From NCBI GenBank assembly GCA_040380145.1, contig JBEIJQ010000081.1:1-13579 (forward strand): 13,579 bases of DNA, read 5' to 3'. A program made the translations under genes and the position numbers. Origin of the DNA: JBEIJQ01 sp040380145 (lineage in GTDB: Bacteria; Bacteroidota; Bacteroidia; Chitinophagales; Saprospiraceae). The notes under the pieces are model-generated. The model had not been told where the DNA came from. It was given only the letters and a program-made list of their open reading frames with translations, and searched no databases. Each line of letters starts with the position of its first letter. The first letter of the stretch is position 1. Positions 1 through 6,107 of this stretch are shown here, piece by piece.

Positions 1-283
1 GAAAAAGAAAGTCCATCAAGGAACAAATCACCTCGCGAACAGCCCAAACGCTACCGATGAAAAAGTCTAAAAAAGGCCAAAATTGAGCAGATCAAAAGGA
101 GTCTAATGACAATTTTGGGTTTATAGTAGGGGAGGCCAACCCAAGAGAAACGGAGAAAATCAAAAGGCAATTTTTTTTCCGAAAAGAAAATAAAAAAGAA
201 ACAAAATGTATCTTTGTATTCAGGCAACGGTACATATTGTTTCGACCATGTTTTTCTGTTTTCGGATTTTCGGTGCAACGCCC
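1..283. other. AT-rich left-edge spacer, no supportable gene
   Basis: All three forward frames entering from the left edge close within 84 bases (stops at about 58-60, 68-70 and 82-84). A short C-terminal tail of an upstream gene is possible but none of the three tails is recognisable. From about 100 to 283 the sequence is AT-rich, with poly-T and poly-A runs near 171-205 and a promoter-like TATCTTTG at 209-216. I see no clear terminator hairpin for recO, which ends at 284 running leftwards. Confidence 0.5.
209..216 (+). promoter_or_regulatory. Bacteroidota-type -7 element TATCTTTG, antisense to recO
   Basis: TATCTTTG is an exact match to the Bacteroidota -7 consensus TAnnTTTG. No good -33 TTTG lies at the expected distance upstream; that stretch is an A-rich run. 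If it is active, transcription would start near 223 and run rightwards into the 3' end of recO, which is on the other strand. No plus-strand gene lies directly downstream. It could be a chance match in an AT-rich spacer. Confidence 0.35.
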
Positions 284-1018
284 TTAACTTCTCAGGACCT
301 CCTGCAGGATCTGGTGCGCGTGGATTTCGGGCAGGTGGTCCAATTGCAGGCGGTAGTAGCGGAGCAGGCCGTCCAGCAATCCCCGCCGCAGCGCCGCGCC
401 AAGGGGAGTTTCCAGTACCTCGGCGACGGGCCGTGCTTCGATCAGGGCCAAAGCCTCGGATTCTTCGGCGCCCAAAGCAAGGGCCCCATCGTGGCCCGTC
501 TCGACGAAAATCCCTTCCCGCAGATCGAAGACCGGGGTTTCCTGCGTCCAAGAACCGCCGGGGCGGATGCCGAGAAAAGACGACAGTTTGACGAGGTACC
601 AGACGGGGAGGTTCGCGATGGAGCCTTCCCATTGGTCGAGCAGCACAAAAGATTCGTGTACGAAAACGAACAGGTCGGGGGCTGCGTCGCTCTCGCGCAC
701 GGTCTTTTGGAGTATTTCGGCCATGAAAAGCCCCACTGCGCCCCGGATCACCTCGAACGGCACCGATCGGTACACATGGGAGGCCCGGACTTCGCCCAAT
801 CGGTTCAGGTCGCGGTCTTCGCGATGGTACACCACCATTTCCAGAAGCGACGTCGGCTGGAAGAGGCTGCCCTTGCTTTTGGCCCGGCTGCTCCGCACGC
901 CGTTGACCATATATTTCCGAAGGCCCCATTTTTCGGTGAAAACGGTCAAAATGACACTGGTTTCCGAATAAGGGATCCGGCGCAATACGATTCCTCTGGT
1001 GGTGATGGGTGCGGACAT
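284..1018 (-). CDS. recO: DNA repair protein RecO
   Basis: A 244-residue protein, close to the usual RecO length of about 240. RecO works with RecR, and usually RecF, to load RecA onto SSB-coated single-stranded DNA in gap repair and recombination. The N-terminal OB-fold half starts with a T-R-G-I-V-L-R motif and continues through Y-S-E-T-S and a G-V-R-S-S-R-A-K-S-K-G-S-L-F-Q-P segment typical of Bacteroidota RecO. The C-terminal helical half has the family L-S-S-F-L-G-I-R-P and F-D-L-R-E-G-I-F motifs. There are no cysteines, so the zinc site of some RecO proteins is absent. The start is the ATG whose complement is at 1016-1018, where family similarity begins (M-S-A-P-I-T-T-R-G). An upstream in-frame ATG at 1117 would add 33 residues unlike RecO. 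The gene is divergent from the sigma factor gene; no close promoter match was found. Confidence 0.93.
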   Translation of the reverse strand: MSAPITTRGIVLRRIPYSETSVILTVFTEKWGLRKYMVNGVRSSRAKSKGSLFQPTSLLEMVVYHREDRDLNRLGEVRASHVYRSVPFEVIRGAVGLFMAEILQKTVRESDAAPDLFVFVHESFVLLDQWEGSIANLPVWYLVKLSSFLGIRPGGSWTQETPVFDLREGIFVETGHDGALALGAEESEALALIEARPVAEVLETPLGAALRRGLLDGLLRYYRLQLDHLPEIHAHQILQEVLRS

Positions 1019-1340
1019 AAAGGGGCTGCTTTCGATCAAACCGGGGCCACGAAACGGCTTTTCGCCCCAAGATACGGTCTTTCCCGAGCCTTTTCTACCG
1101 ATCGCCCGCCCTGACAACCGCGTTCAAGAGCCGACCGATTTGCTTTCTGGGAAAAAAGCGACACTGCCATTAACTTGTTTTTAACACGGCAAAAACCCGC
1201 CGGATGTCTGCCAAAAGCAAAAGGGCATTACATTTGTACAGGATTTCCCCGGAAAAATGGTTGCGATCCCGCACCCTTTTTCGACCAAAAGACAGATTGT
1301 ACGCCATCCCATTATTCCAAAAATTCAAAAGTTACGCGCC
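1019..1340. other. Divergent intergenic region between recO and the ECF sigma gene
   Basis: This 322-base spacer carries no gene I can support. Its notable contents are an inverted repeat TTAA-N7-TTAA around 1170 and a plus-strand -7 element at 1229-1236. I find no CAAAnnTA (a minus-strand -7 box) for recO. Confidence 0.5.
1229..1236 (+). promoter_or_regulatory. Probable -7 promoter element (TACATTTG) of the ECF sigma gene
   Basis: TACATTTG matches TAnnTTTG exactly and lies about 105 bases before the sigma factor ATG at 1341. Transcription would start around 1243, leaving a leader of about 100 bases. There is no convincing TTTG -33 box 17-23 bases upstream, so the call rests on the -7 match and its position. 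Confidence 0.45.
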
Positions 1341-1862
1341 ATGACGCTGAACATAGAGCAACAACTGGAACAATTCAGTTCTTATCTGAGAGGTTTCGCC
1401 TTCAAACTGACGAAAGACGTGGAGGACGCCAACGACCTTTACCAAGATACCATGGTGAAGATCTTGGCCAATCAAGACAAATTCCACATCGGGACGAATT
1501 TCCGGGCTTGGAGCAGCACCATCATGCGGAACGTGTTCATCAACGCCTACCGCAAACGCAAGATCACGAATACGATCTTCGACAGCACCGACAACAGTTT
1601 CTATATCGACTCCGGATCCCACGCGGTGCTCAACAAAGGGGAGTCCAACCTCTCGATGGAAGAATTGATGTCGGCGGTGAACTCTTTGAAAGAGGAGTTG
1701 AGCACGCCCTTCATGATGTCTTACTACGGGTACAAGTACGACGAGATCGCCGAATCGCTCCAACTGCCCCTCGGCACGGTGAAGAGCCGCATCTTTTTTG
1801 CCCGTAAAGAACTGCAGGAGCACGTGCGGAAAATGTTCCTCGTCCGCGAGGGCGCTCGTTGA
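1341..1862 (+). CDS. ECF-type RNA polymerase sigma factor (sigma-70 family)
   Basis: A 173-residue protein with only sigma regions 2 and 4, the layout of extracytoplasmic-function sigma factors. Region 2 spans about residues 10-75: D-A-N-D-L-Y-Q-D-T (29-37) for core polymerase contact, then N-F-R-A-W and R-N-V-F-I-N-A-Y-R (53-71) for the -10 reading helices. Region 4 spans about 110-160, with a helix-turn-helix at Y-D-E-I-A-E-S-L...G-T-V-K-S-R (133-150). The start at 1341 is where homology begins; a frame-open extension from 1257 adds 28 residues that do not look like a sigma factor. No anti-sigma factor gene is adjacent: recO is divergent, and the downstream gene is a secreted DUF4476 protein after a terminator. 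This fits the stand-alone ECF factors common in Bacteroidota, but the target genes cannot be told from here. Confidence 0.9.
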   Translation: MTLNIEQQLEQFSSYLRGFAFKLTKDVEDANDLYQDTMVKILANQDKFHIGTNFRAWSSTIMRNVFINAYRKRKITNTIFDSTDNSFYIDSGSHAVLNKGESNLSMEELMSAVNSLKEELSTPFMMSYYGYKYDEIAESLQLPLGTVKSRIFFARKELQEHVRKMFLVREGAR

Positions 1863-1898
1863 GCCCAGTTGACGACGGTTTTTTGGGAGAAAAGAATC

Positions 1899-1928
1899 TC
1901 TCTGCCATTTCGGCAGAGAAACGCTTTT
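1899..1928 (+). terminator. Rho-independent terminator after the ECF sigma gene
   Basis: An 8-bp perfect stem (1899-1906 with 1912-1919) and a 5-base loop ATTTC, followed within a few bases by CTTTTAT. It begins 37 bases after the sigma gene stop and before the likely promoter of the next gene. The U-tract is imperfect. Confidence 0.55.
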
Positions 1929-1960
1929 ATGGAAAATGATGGTCGGGGTGACCGAAATCG

Positions 1961-1973
1961 GCTATTTTAGCGC
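1961..1973 (+). promoter_or_regulatory. Putative promoter core GCTATTTTAGCGC of the DUF4476 gene
   Basis: TATTTTAG at 1963-1970 differs by one base from TAnnTTTG and lies 86 bases before the ATG at 2049. The 13-base string around it is identical, except at one position, to the putative promoter at 3868-3880. The core is also a small inverted repeat (GCTA-TTT-TAGC). No clear -33 box is visible. Confidence 0.4.
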
Positions 1974-2048
1974 GATGGATTTTGGCACGATGTGTGCCAT
2001 GCCGCTTGAAAAGGGCGACCGGCCCACACCGCACAAAACCCACGACCC

Positions 2049-3218
2049 ATGAGAGCGTCCACGACTTTTTCCCTGCTGCTGTTCCTTTTTCTCGCTCCGG
2101 TCCTGTACGGACAAGGACAGTGCCCGGCCCCCATGGGCCAGCGCAATTTCATGATCGCCTATGGCCGTCTGAACGATCTTCCGCCCATCAACCGCAACGG
2201 AGAGATCCGACGCTTGGTGCGGAACGAATGCCTGGCATCCTCCCAGATCGCTCAAATGCTCAACCTGTATTATTACGACCAGGAGATCTACGACTTCGCG
2301 ATCTACGCCTATCCGTATTCGTTCGATCCGGAGCGCTACGACTTGGTGGCCCAAGCGATGCCCAACGCATCCGATGCGGCACGGGTAATGGATTATGTGC
2401 GCCGCAATCCCCTGTATTCTCCCGCGCCGCCCCCGGCACCGGTGCCCTCGCAACCGATCTTTTACCCGCAGTATGTGCAGGGCTATACCGGTCGGATCGG
2501 TTGCCCCATGCCGATGGGCCCACAGGACTTCGAACTCGCCAAACAGACGCTTTCGTCCACGGCTTTCGAATCCACCCGCTTGGAAGTCGCCAAGCAGATC
2601 GCCGGCAGCAACTGCCTGACCAGCAGCCAAGTCCGGGAACTCGTGGGGCTGTTCACCTTTGAAAGCAACCGCCTCGATCTGGCCAAATATGCTTTTTCGA
2701 GAACGTACGACGTGGACAATTACCACGTCGTCTCACAGGCGATGGGCTATTCGTCCAGCCAATCGGAACTCGCACAATATGCCATGGCCAATATGCCGGC
2801 CAATGCGCCTTATGCGGGCCAGCCCATATACGCTCCCCAGCCGCCCCCCCCCGGGCCGGCCACTCACCAACCGCCCGTACCGCCCTTGCCCGATTACGTG
2901 CCGGGATACACAGGCCGCATCGGTTGCCCAAACCCGATGTCGCCCACGGAATACAACCAAGCGGTACAGTCCATCCGATCCTCCAACTTCGAAAACACCC
3001 GCGCCGATGTGGCCAAGCAAATCTTCAGGAGCCGCTGCGCCACGGTGGACCAGATCACCGGCATCCTGCGGTTGTTCACTTACGACAACTCACGGCTCGA
3101 TCTGGCCAAGTTCGCCTATGGATTCACGTACGACATCGACAATTACTTCCGCGTCGCAGAGGCCTTCGAGTACGACTCGAACAAACGTAGCCTGATGGAT
3201 TTCATCCGCCGGAAATGA
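2049..3218 (+). CDS. Secreted protein with three DUF4476 repeats
   Basis: A 389-residue protein with a signal peptide (residues 1 to about 21, a hydrophobic core rich in Leu and Phe ending L-Y-G before Q-G-Q, cleavage just before a Gln as is common in Bacteroidota). It then has three copies of the helical DUF4476 domain at about 25-118, 152-248 and 293-388. The domains are joined by Pro-rich linkers (about 121-142 and 251-284), and the second and third are each introduced by Y-V-x-G-Y-T-G-R-I-G-C-P (142-153, 283-294). Each repeat has two cysteines 36-37 residues apart (25/61, 152/189, 293/330), suggesting one disulfide per repeat in an oxidising compartment. Repeats 2 and 3 are most alike (R-L-D-L-A-K-x-A). 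There is no lipobox, so it is probably periplasmic or secreted rather than a lipoprotein. The family function is unknown and I do not assign one. Confidence 0.85.
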   Translation: MRASTTFSLLLFLFLAPVLYGQGQCPAPMGQRNFMIAYGRLNDLPPINRNGEIRRLVRNECLASSQIAQMLNLYYYDQEIYDFAIYAYPYSFDPERYDLVAQAMPNASDAARVMDYVRRNPLYSPAPPPAPVPSQPIFYPQYVQGYTGRIGCPMPMGPQDFELAKQTLSSTAFESTRLEVAKQIAGSNCLTSSQVRELVGLFTFESNRLDLAKYAFSRTYDVDNYHVVSQAMGYSSSQSELAQYAMANMPANAPYAGQPIYAPQPPPPGPATHQPPVPPLPDYVPGYTGRIGCPNPMSPTEYNQAVQSIRSSNFENTRADVAKQIFRSRCATVDQITGILRLFTYDNSRLDLAKFAYGFTYDIDNYFRVAEAFEYDSNKRSLMDFIRRK

Positions 3219-3240
3219 TCGTCCGATTGGATCGGCACAG

Positions 3241-3278
3241 CCAAAGGCCCGCCCCGAAAGTTCGGAGCGGGCCTTTGG
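3241..3278. terminator. Bidirectional terminator between converging DUF4476 and ferritin genes
   Basis: A perfect 12-bp stem (CCAAAGGCCCGC at 3241-3252 with its complement at 3267-3278) continues past one mismatch into a 4-bp inner stem CCGA/TCGG with an AAGT loop. It sits 22 bases past the plus-strand stop at 3218 and 7 bases past the minus-strand stop at 3286, so it can serve both genes. No long T-tract follows on either side; the stem itself carries short T and A runs. Confidence 0.75.
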
Positions 3279-3285
3279 CGTTCGA

Positions 3286-3828
3286 TCAAGCGCCTCCGTC
3301 GCCCTCTTCGGGTTCAGTGGCCTCTTTGGCGGCGGCGAGGCGGTTGATCTTGTCCAGTTCCTTGTCGATGTAATACAGGCTCTGACCTCCCTCCCCGATC
3401 AGCCGAATGCGGTCGAGGATGCCCCGGGCGAGGTTTTCTTCCTCGCGCTGTTCGGACAAGTACCATTGCAAGAAGTTGAGCGTCAGGTGGTCGCGTTCTT
3501 GGTAGCAAAGATCCACGATGCGGGCGATGGAAGAAGTAACGGCCTTTTCGGAGGCGTACACTTCGGCAAAAACTTCCTGTACGGAGGCATATTCTATCTT
3601 GGGCTGCGGGATGGCCGGGGTGATCGCGTGCACATCCATTTCGCCCAGATAGCGGAAAAGGCGGATCATGTGCTGGCGTTCCTCGTCGGATTGGCGGTGG
3701 AGGAAGGTCGCGCAGCCCGCAAGTCCTTCGCGCTCGCACCAAGCGGCCCTGGCCAGATATTTGAAGGAGGAAGAACCTTCCACGAGGATCTGCTCGTTCA
3801 GCGCGGCTTCAATCGTTTTCGACAGCAT
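3286..3828 (-). CDS. ftnA: Bacterial non-haem ferritin
   Basis: A 180-residue four-helix-bundle ferritin, which oxidises Fe(II) and stores iron as a mineral inside a 24-subunit cytoplasmic shell. The ferroxidase-centre residues match E. coli FtnA numbering exactly: E17, Y24, E50, H53, E94, Q127 and E130 (motifs I-L-V-E-G, D-E-E-R-Q-H and S-E-Q-R-E-E-E), with W122 also present. The centre therefore looks intact. The start is the ATG complementary to 3826-3828 (M-L-S-K-T-I-E). A longer frame from 3897 would add 23 residues unlike ferritin and is rejected. The C-terminus ends in an acidic, Gly-rich tail (about 165-180) slightly beyond the bundle. The gene converges with the DUF4476 gene and is divergent from the small membrane protein. 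No Fur-type or minus-strand -7 box was recognised upstream. Confidence 0.95.
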   Translation of the reverse strand: MLSKTIEAALNEQILVEGSSSFKYLARAAWCEREGLAGCATFLHRQSDEERQHMIRLFRYLGEMDVHAITPAIPQPKIEYASVQEVFAEVYASEKAVTSSIARIVDLCYQERDHLTLNFLQWYLSEQREEENLARGILDRIRLIGEGGQSLYYIDKELDKINRLAAAKEATEPEEGDGGA

Positions 3829-3867
3829 AGGGCAAAGAAAAGAGTTGGTTGAAAATGGCCCGGGAGC

Positions 3868-3880
3868 GCTATTTTTGCGC
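3868..3880 (+). promoter_or_regulatory. Promoter core GCTATTTTTGCGC before the small membrane protein gene
   Basis: TATTTTTG at 3870-3877 matches the TAnnTTTG -7 consensus. A GTTG at 3848-3851, 18 bases upstream, is a plausible -33 element. The site lies inside an inverted repeat, AGCGC (3865-3869) and GCGCT (3877-3881). Transcription would start near 3884, giving a leader of about 107 bases that includes the hairpin at 3918-3936. Confidence 0.5.
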
Positions 3881-3917
3881 TTGCGGACAAAGCCCATTTA
3901 AAACGATTTTACCCGTC

Positions 3918-3936
3918 CGGGGGTTCAAATTCCCCG
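3918..3936 (+). other. T-arm-like hairpin in the leader of the small membrane protein gene
   Basis: A 6-bp stem (C3918-G3936 inwards, with one G-T wobble closing the loop) encloses the 7-base loop TTCAAAT, which is a tRNA T-loop pattern. It is followed by seven bases plus an A (3936-3943), as in the 3' half of a tRNA acceptor. No matching 5' acceptor strand (GGGATTC) or anticodon arm is found upstream, so it is not a complete tRNA. It may be a tRNA remnant, a leader hairpin or a coincidence. Confidence 0.3.
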
Positions 3937-3990
3937 AATCCCATTGTTTCACCGCCATCCCGAAGACGGCACAACCCCGTTTCTCCTGTT

Positions 3991-4452
3991 TTGATCGTCA
4001 ACGTTTCTTCCAATTGGACGCTGTTCTTGAAGTGGCTTCTGCCCACTTTTTGGGCCGCTTGTTTCGGCACTTTCGCGGTAGTGGTGGTCTTTGCCTTTCC
4101 GTTCGACAACACGGGGCCCTTTCGGCCCTGGATGGTGAAACTGCTCACGGTTTCCCTGTATTTGAGCTCACTATTCGTTCTGTATCTGTCGCTTATGCGC
4201 ATCAAGCGGGTGGATTTCGAGGACGCGCATTTTTATGTGTCGGACTATTTCCGCACTTACCGCTACACCTATGACAGCGTCGAAAAGATCGTTTTGGGCC
4301 GCGGCCTGTTTTTTCGTTACGCGACGGTCCATTTCCTCGAGCCCTCCTCTTTCGGCAAGAAGATCACCTTTTTGGCCAGTCATCGGCTCGAAGAGTTTTT
4401 GACTGCTTTTCCGGAAGTGGCGGCCGCTTTGACGGTCGAAGATCGGCGCTGA
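3991..4452 (+). CDS. Small two-helix membrane protein with PH-like soluble domain (hypothetical)
   Basis: A 153-residue protein if it starts at TTG 3991. Two hydrophobic segments at about residues 13-36 and 48-68 should cross the inner membrane as a hairpin. The remaining half (about 70-148) is a beta-rich stretch (V-D-F-E-D-A-H-F-Y-V-S-D-Y, then S-S-F-G-K-K-I-T-F-L-A-S) ending in a helix, the pattern of small bacterial PH-domain-like membrane proteins in Bacteroidota. No ATG exists in frame between the upstream stop at 3850-3852 and residue 48, and starting at that ATG (4132) would lose the first helix, so TTG is chosen with moderate confidence. The function is unknown. The gene is divergent from ferritin with its own putative promoter at 3868-3880 and is followed by a hairpin terminator. 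Confidence 0.7.
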   Translation: MIVNVSSNWTLFLKWLLPTFWAACFGTFAVVVVFAFPFDNTGPFRPWMVKLLTVSLYLSSLFVLYLSLMRIKRVDFEDAHFYVSDYFRTYRYTYDSVEKIVLGRGLFFRYATVHFLEPSSFGKKITFLASHRLEEFLTAFPEVAAALTVEDRR

Positions 4453-4620
4453 AGACGGCCTTTCAGCAGCTGTTCGGGCGGGGTTTTTCTTTGCCTTTTT
4501 CCTTTGTGCCACGCACCATGCACGTTAACCTGTCGCAACACACGGCGTTTTTTTTCTTGCCCACTTCTCGCTGAAAGGTGTCTTCTCCTCGGGAAAAGAG
4601 TGTTCCGTATGGTTCTTTAC

Positions 4621-4664
4621 GTCGTGTCGAAAACTCAGGTTTTCGGCACGGCCGTTCTTTTCGA
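4621..4664 (+). terminator. Strong hairpin with T-rich tail
   Basis: A 14-bp stem pairs 4621-4634 with 4639-4652, including two G-T wobbles, around the 4-base loop TCAG. It is followed by CGTTCTTTTCGATATTTTTG. The T-rich side marks it as a plus-strand terminator. It lies 168 bases past the end of the small membrane protein gene, far for a simple terminator, so it may instead end an unannotated transcript. Confidence 0.55.
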
Positions 4665-4812
4665 TATTTTTGATTTCGACCGATGGTGAAAATATTTTTC
4701 TGAAAACCAATTTTTTGAAAAATGCCATTGTGGGAGCGATCCGTTCGTTTCCCCTATTTTTTATTTGTGAAATAAAATTTTTGTAAAATTTTCGTTCAGA
4801 AAATGTTTTGAA

Positions 4813-4848
4813 AAACGAATAAAAAAGCCCATTCTTGCGTATTCGTTT
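4813..4848. repeat. 8-bp inverted repeat AAACGAAT / ATTCGTTT upstream of the hydrolase gene
   Basis: Perfect inverted half-sites at 4813-4820 and 4841-4848 are separated by 20 bases. The right half overlaps a near-consensus -7 element, TTCGTTTG (4842-4849), about 88 bases before the hydrolase ATG. It could be an operator with spaced half-sites or a leader hairpin. Confidence 0.35.
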
Positions 4849-4936
4849 GCACGGGCACCCCTTTCGCACAAAACATCTACCGGCTTGCCGCCCTGAAAAG
4901 TTGCACGGTACCAGATCACAAAATCGCACCCCATTT

Positions 4937-5953
4937 ATGCCCAGTTGGCAGTCCAAGTTGGTCATGACGACCATGCGCCAGTTGAAAAAACGCGTGACCC
5001 ACATAGTCGATGATATTCCCCGTCTCCGCACGGAGAAAGAATTTTTCATGTCCAAGCTGTGGGCTCCGGCGGGCATGCACTACGATGCTTTGAGGATTGA
5101 ACACCTCGAGGCGGAGTGGATCATGCCCAAGAAGCCGAGGCACGACAAAGTGATGCTGTACCTGCACGGGGGAGGCTATGCCCTGGGTTCGATCAACACG
5201 CACCGCTCGTTGATCGCCCGTATTTCCAAGGAAGCGGGTATCCGGATCTTGGCCATCAATTATCGCTTGGCGCCGGAGCATCCGTTTCCGGCTGCCCTTG
5301 ACGATGCGGTGCTGGCCTATACATGGCTGATCGAACACGCCGGCTACCGTCCCGAGGACATCCTGCTCGCCGGCGACTCGGCGGGCGGCGGCCTCACCAT
5401 TTCGACGATGCTGGCTCTGCGGCAGGTCAACCTGCCCCTGCCTTTGGCCGCGGTGGTGCTCTGCCCGTGGACCGATCTGGCGGGCACTGGGCCTTCGATG
5501 CGCACCAAGGCGGAGAGCGATCCTTTGCTGCCGGCCTGCAAGTTGCGTGCCTGGGGACGGCAGTATGCCGGCGATACGAGCGTGCGCCACCCGTTGGTAT
5601 CGCCCCTGTATGCTGATCTGTCGGGTCTGCCGCCGCTGCTCATCCATGTCGGAACCGAGGAAATCGTGTTCGACGATTCGACCCGCATCGCCGAACGCGC
5701 GCGGGAAGCCGGCACTCCCGTTACCCTCGAGGTGTGGGAGGGTATGCCGCATGTCTGGCATTTTTCGTGGCACCTGATGCCCGAGGCGCGGCGTGCTATT
5801 TCCAACATCGCCCGTTTTGTGGAAGCCCGTATCGACGACGGCAAAGAGCGTCCCAAGACAGATACCAAGGTCACCATGCTCCGGCATGTGTACGAGGCCA
5901 CCAAAATTTCCGCGGCCATCTTGGGAGCGGCGGTGGTGCGCAACTTGCTGTAA
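4937..5953 (+). CDS. Alpha/beta hydrolase, hormone-sensitive-lipase family (esterase)
   Basis: A 338-residue cytoplasmic esterase or lipase of the HSL group (alpha/beta-hydrolase fold-3), expected to cleave short-chain carboxylic esters; the natural substrate is unknown. Seen directly: the oxyanion-hole motif H-G-G-G (77-80), N-Y-R-L-A-P-E-H-P-F-P-A-A (108-120), the nucleophile elbow G-D-S-A-G-G (146-151, Ser148), and the catalytic His272 in G-M-P-H-V-W. The acid position falls in G-T-E-E-I-V-F-D-D (239-247) and by position appears to be Glu242 rather than the more usual Asp. The start at 4937 (M-P-S-W-Q-S-K) is preferred over a TTG at 4835 that would add 34 Arg/Pro-rich residues. A C-terminal extension (about 298-338) ends in a weakly hydrophobic helix. 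The next gene starts 154 bases downstream, so co-transcription is uncertain. Confidence 0.9.
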   Translation: MPSWQSKLVMTTMRQLKKRVTHIVDDIPRLRTEKEFFMSKLWAPAGMHYDALRIEHLEAEWIMPKKPRHDKVMLYLHGGGYALGSINTHRSLIARISKEAGIRILAINYRLAPEHPFPAALDDAVLAYTWLIEHAGYRPEDILLAGDSAGGGLTISTMLALRQVNLPLPLAAVVLCPWTDLAGTGPSMRTKAESDPLLPACKLRAWGRQYAGDTSVRHPLVSPLYADLSGLPPLLIHVGTEEIVFDDSTRIAERAREAGTPVTLEVWEGMPHVWHFSWHLMPEARRAISNIARFVEARIDDGKERPKTDTKVTMLRHVYEATKISAAILGAAVVRNLL

Positions 5954-6107
5954 ACGCCGCCATCGAGTGGCATCGGACGCCGTGTCTTTCTTTTGGGGAA
6001 GGCGCGGCGTCCCGCTTTTGTGGCGTTCCGTGCAACTTTTTGCGCCGACGGGTGTTTTTTTCAGGCTTTTAAAGACCCCTTTTTTCCCGAAAACCAACCT
6101 TTTCCAG

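Larger units (their letters stand above)
4453..4936. other. 484-base gene-free AT-rich spacer
   Basis: No open frame here has a plausible start, length and composition. The spacer contains a strong hairpin with a T-rich tail (4621-4652), a long AT-rich tract (about 4665-4830) and an 8-bp inverted repeat with a 20-base gap (4813-4848). Close to the hydrolase start there is a near match to the -7 box (TTCGTTTG, 4842-4849). A small RNA ending at the hairpin cannot be excluded. Confidence 0.5.

Noticed and set aside
206..1114. A 302-codon plus-strand open frame opposite recO, downstream of the TATCTTTG box
   Set aside because: The composition looks like an antisense shadow and recO on the other strand is unmistakable. 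The promoter-like box alone does not make it a gene.
3829..3897. N-terminal extension of ferritin by 23 residues
   Set aside because: The extra residues are basic and unrelated to ferritins, while the downstream ATG gives exact FtnA numbering of the metal-binding residues.
3884..3943. A complete tRNA gene
   Set aside because: Only the T-arm and 3' acceptor-like part are visible; no D-arm, anticodon arm or matching 5' acceptor strand is present.
6004..6019. Terminator GCGG-CGTC-CCGC followed by TTTT after the esterase gene
   Set aside because: The stem is only 4 bp and the T-run is four bases; too weak to call, although its position about 50 bases after the stop would fit.
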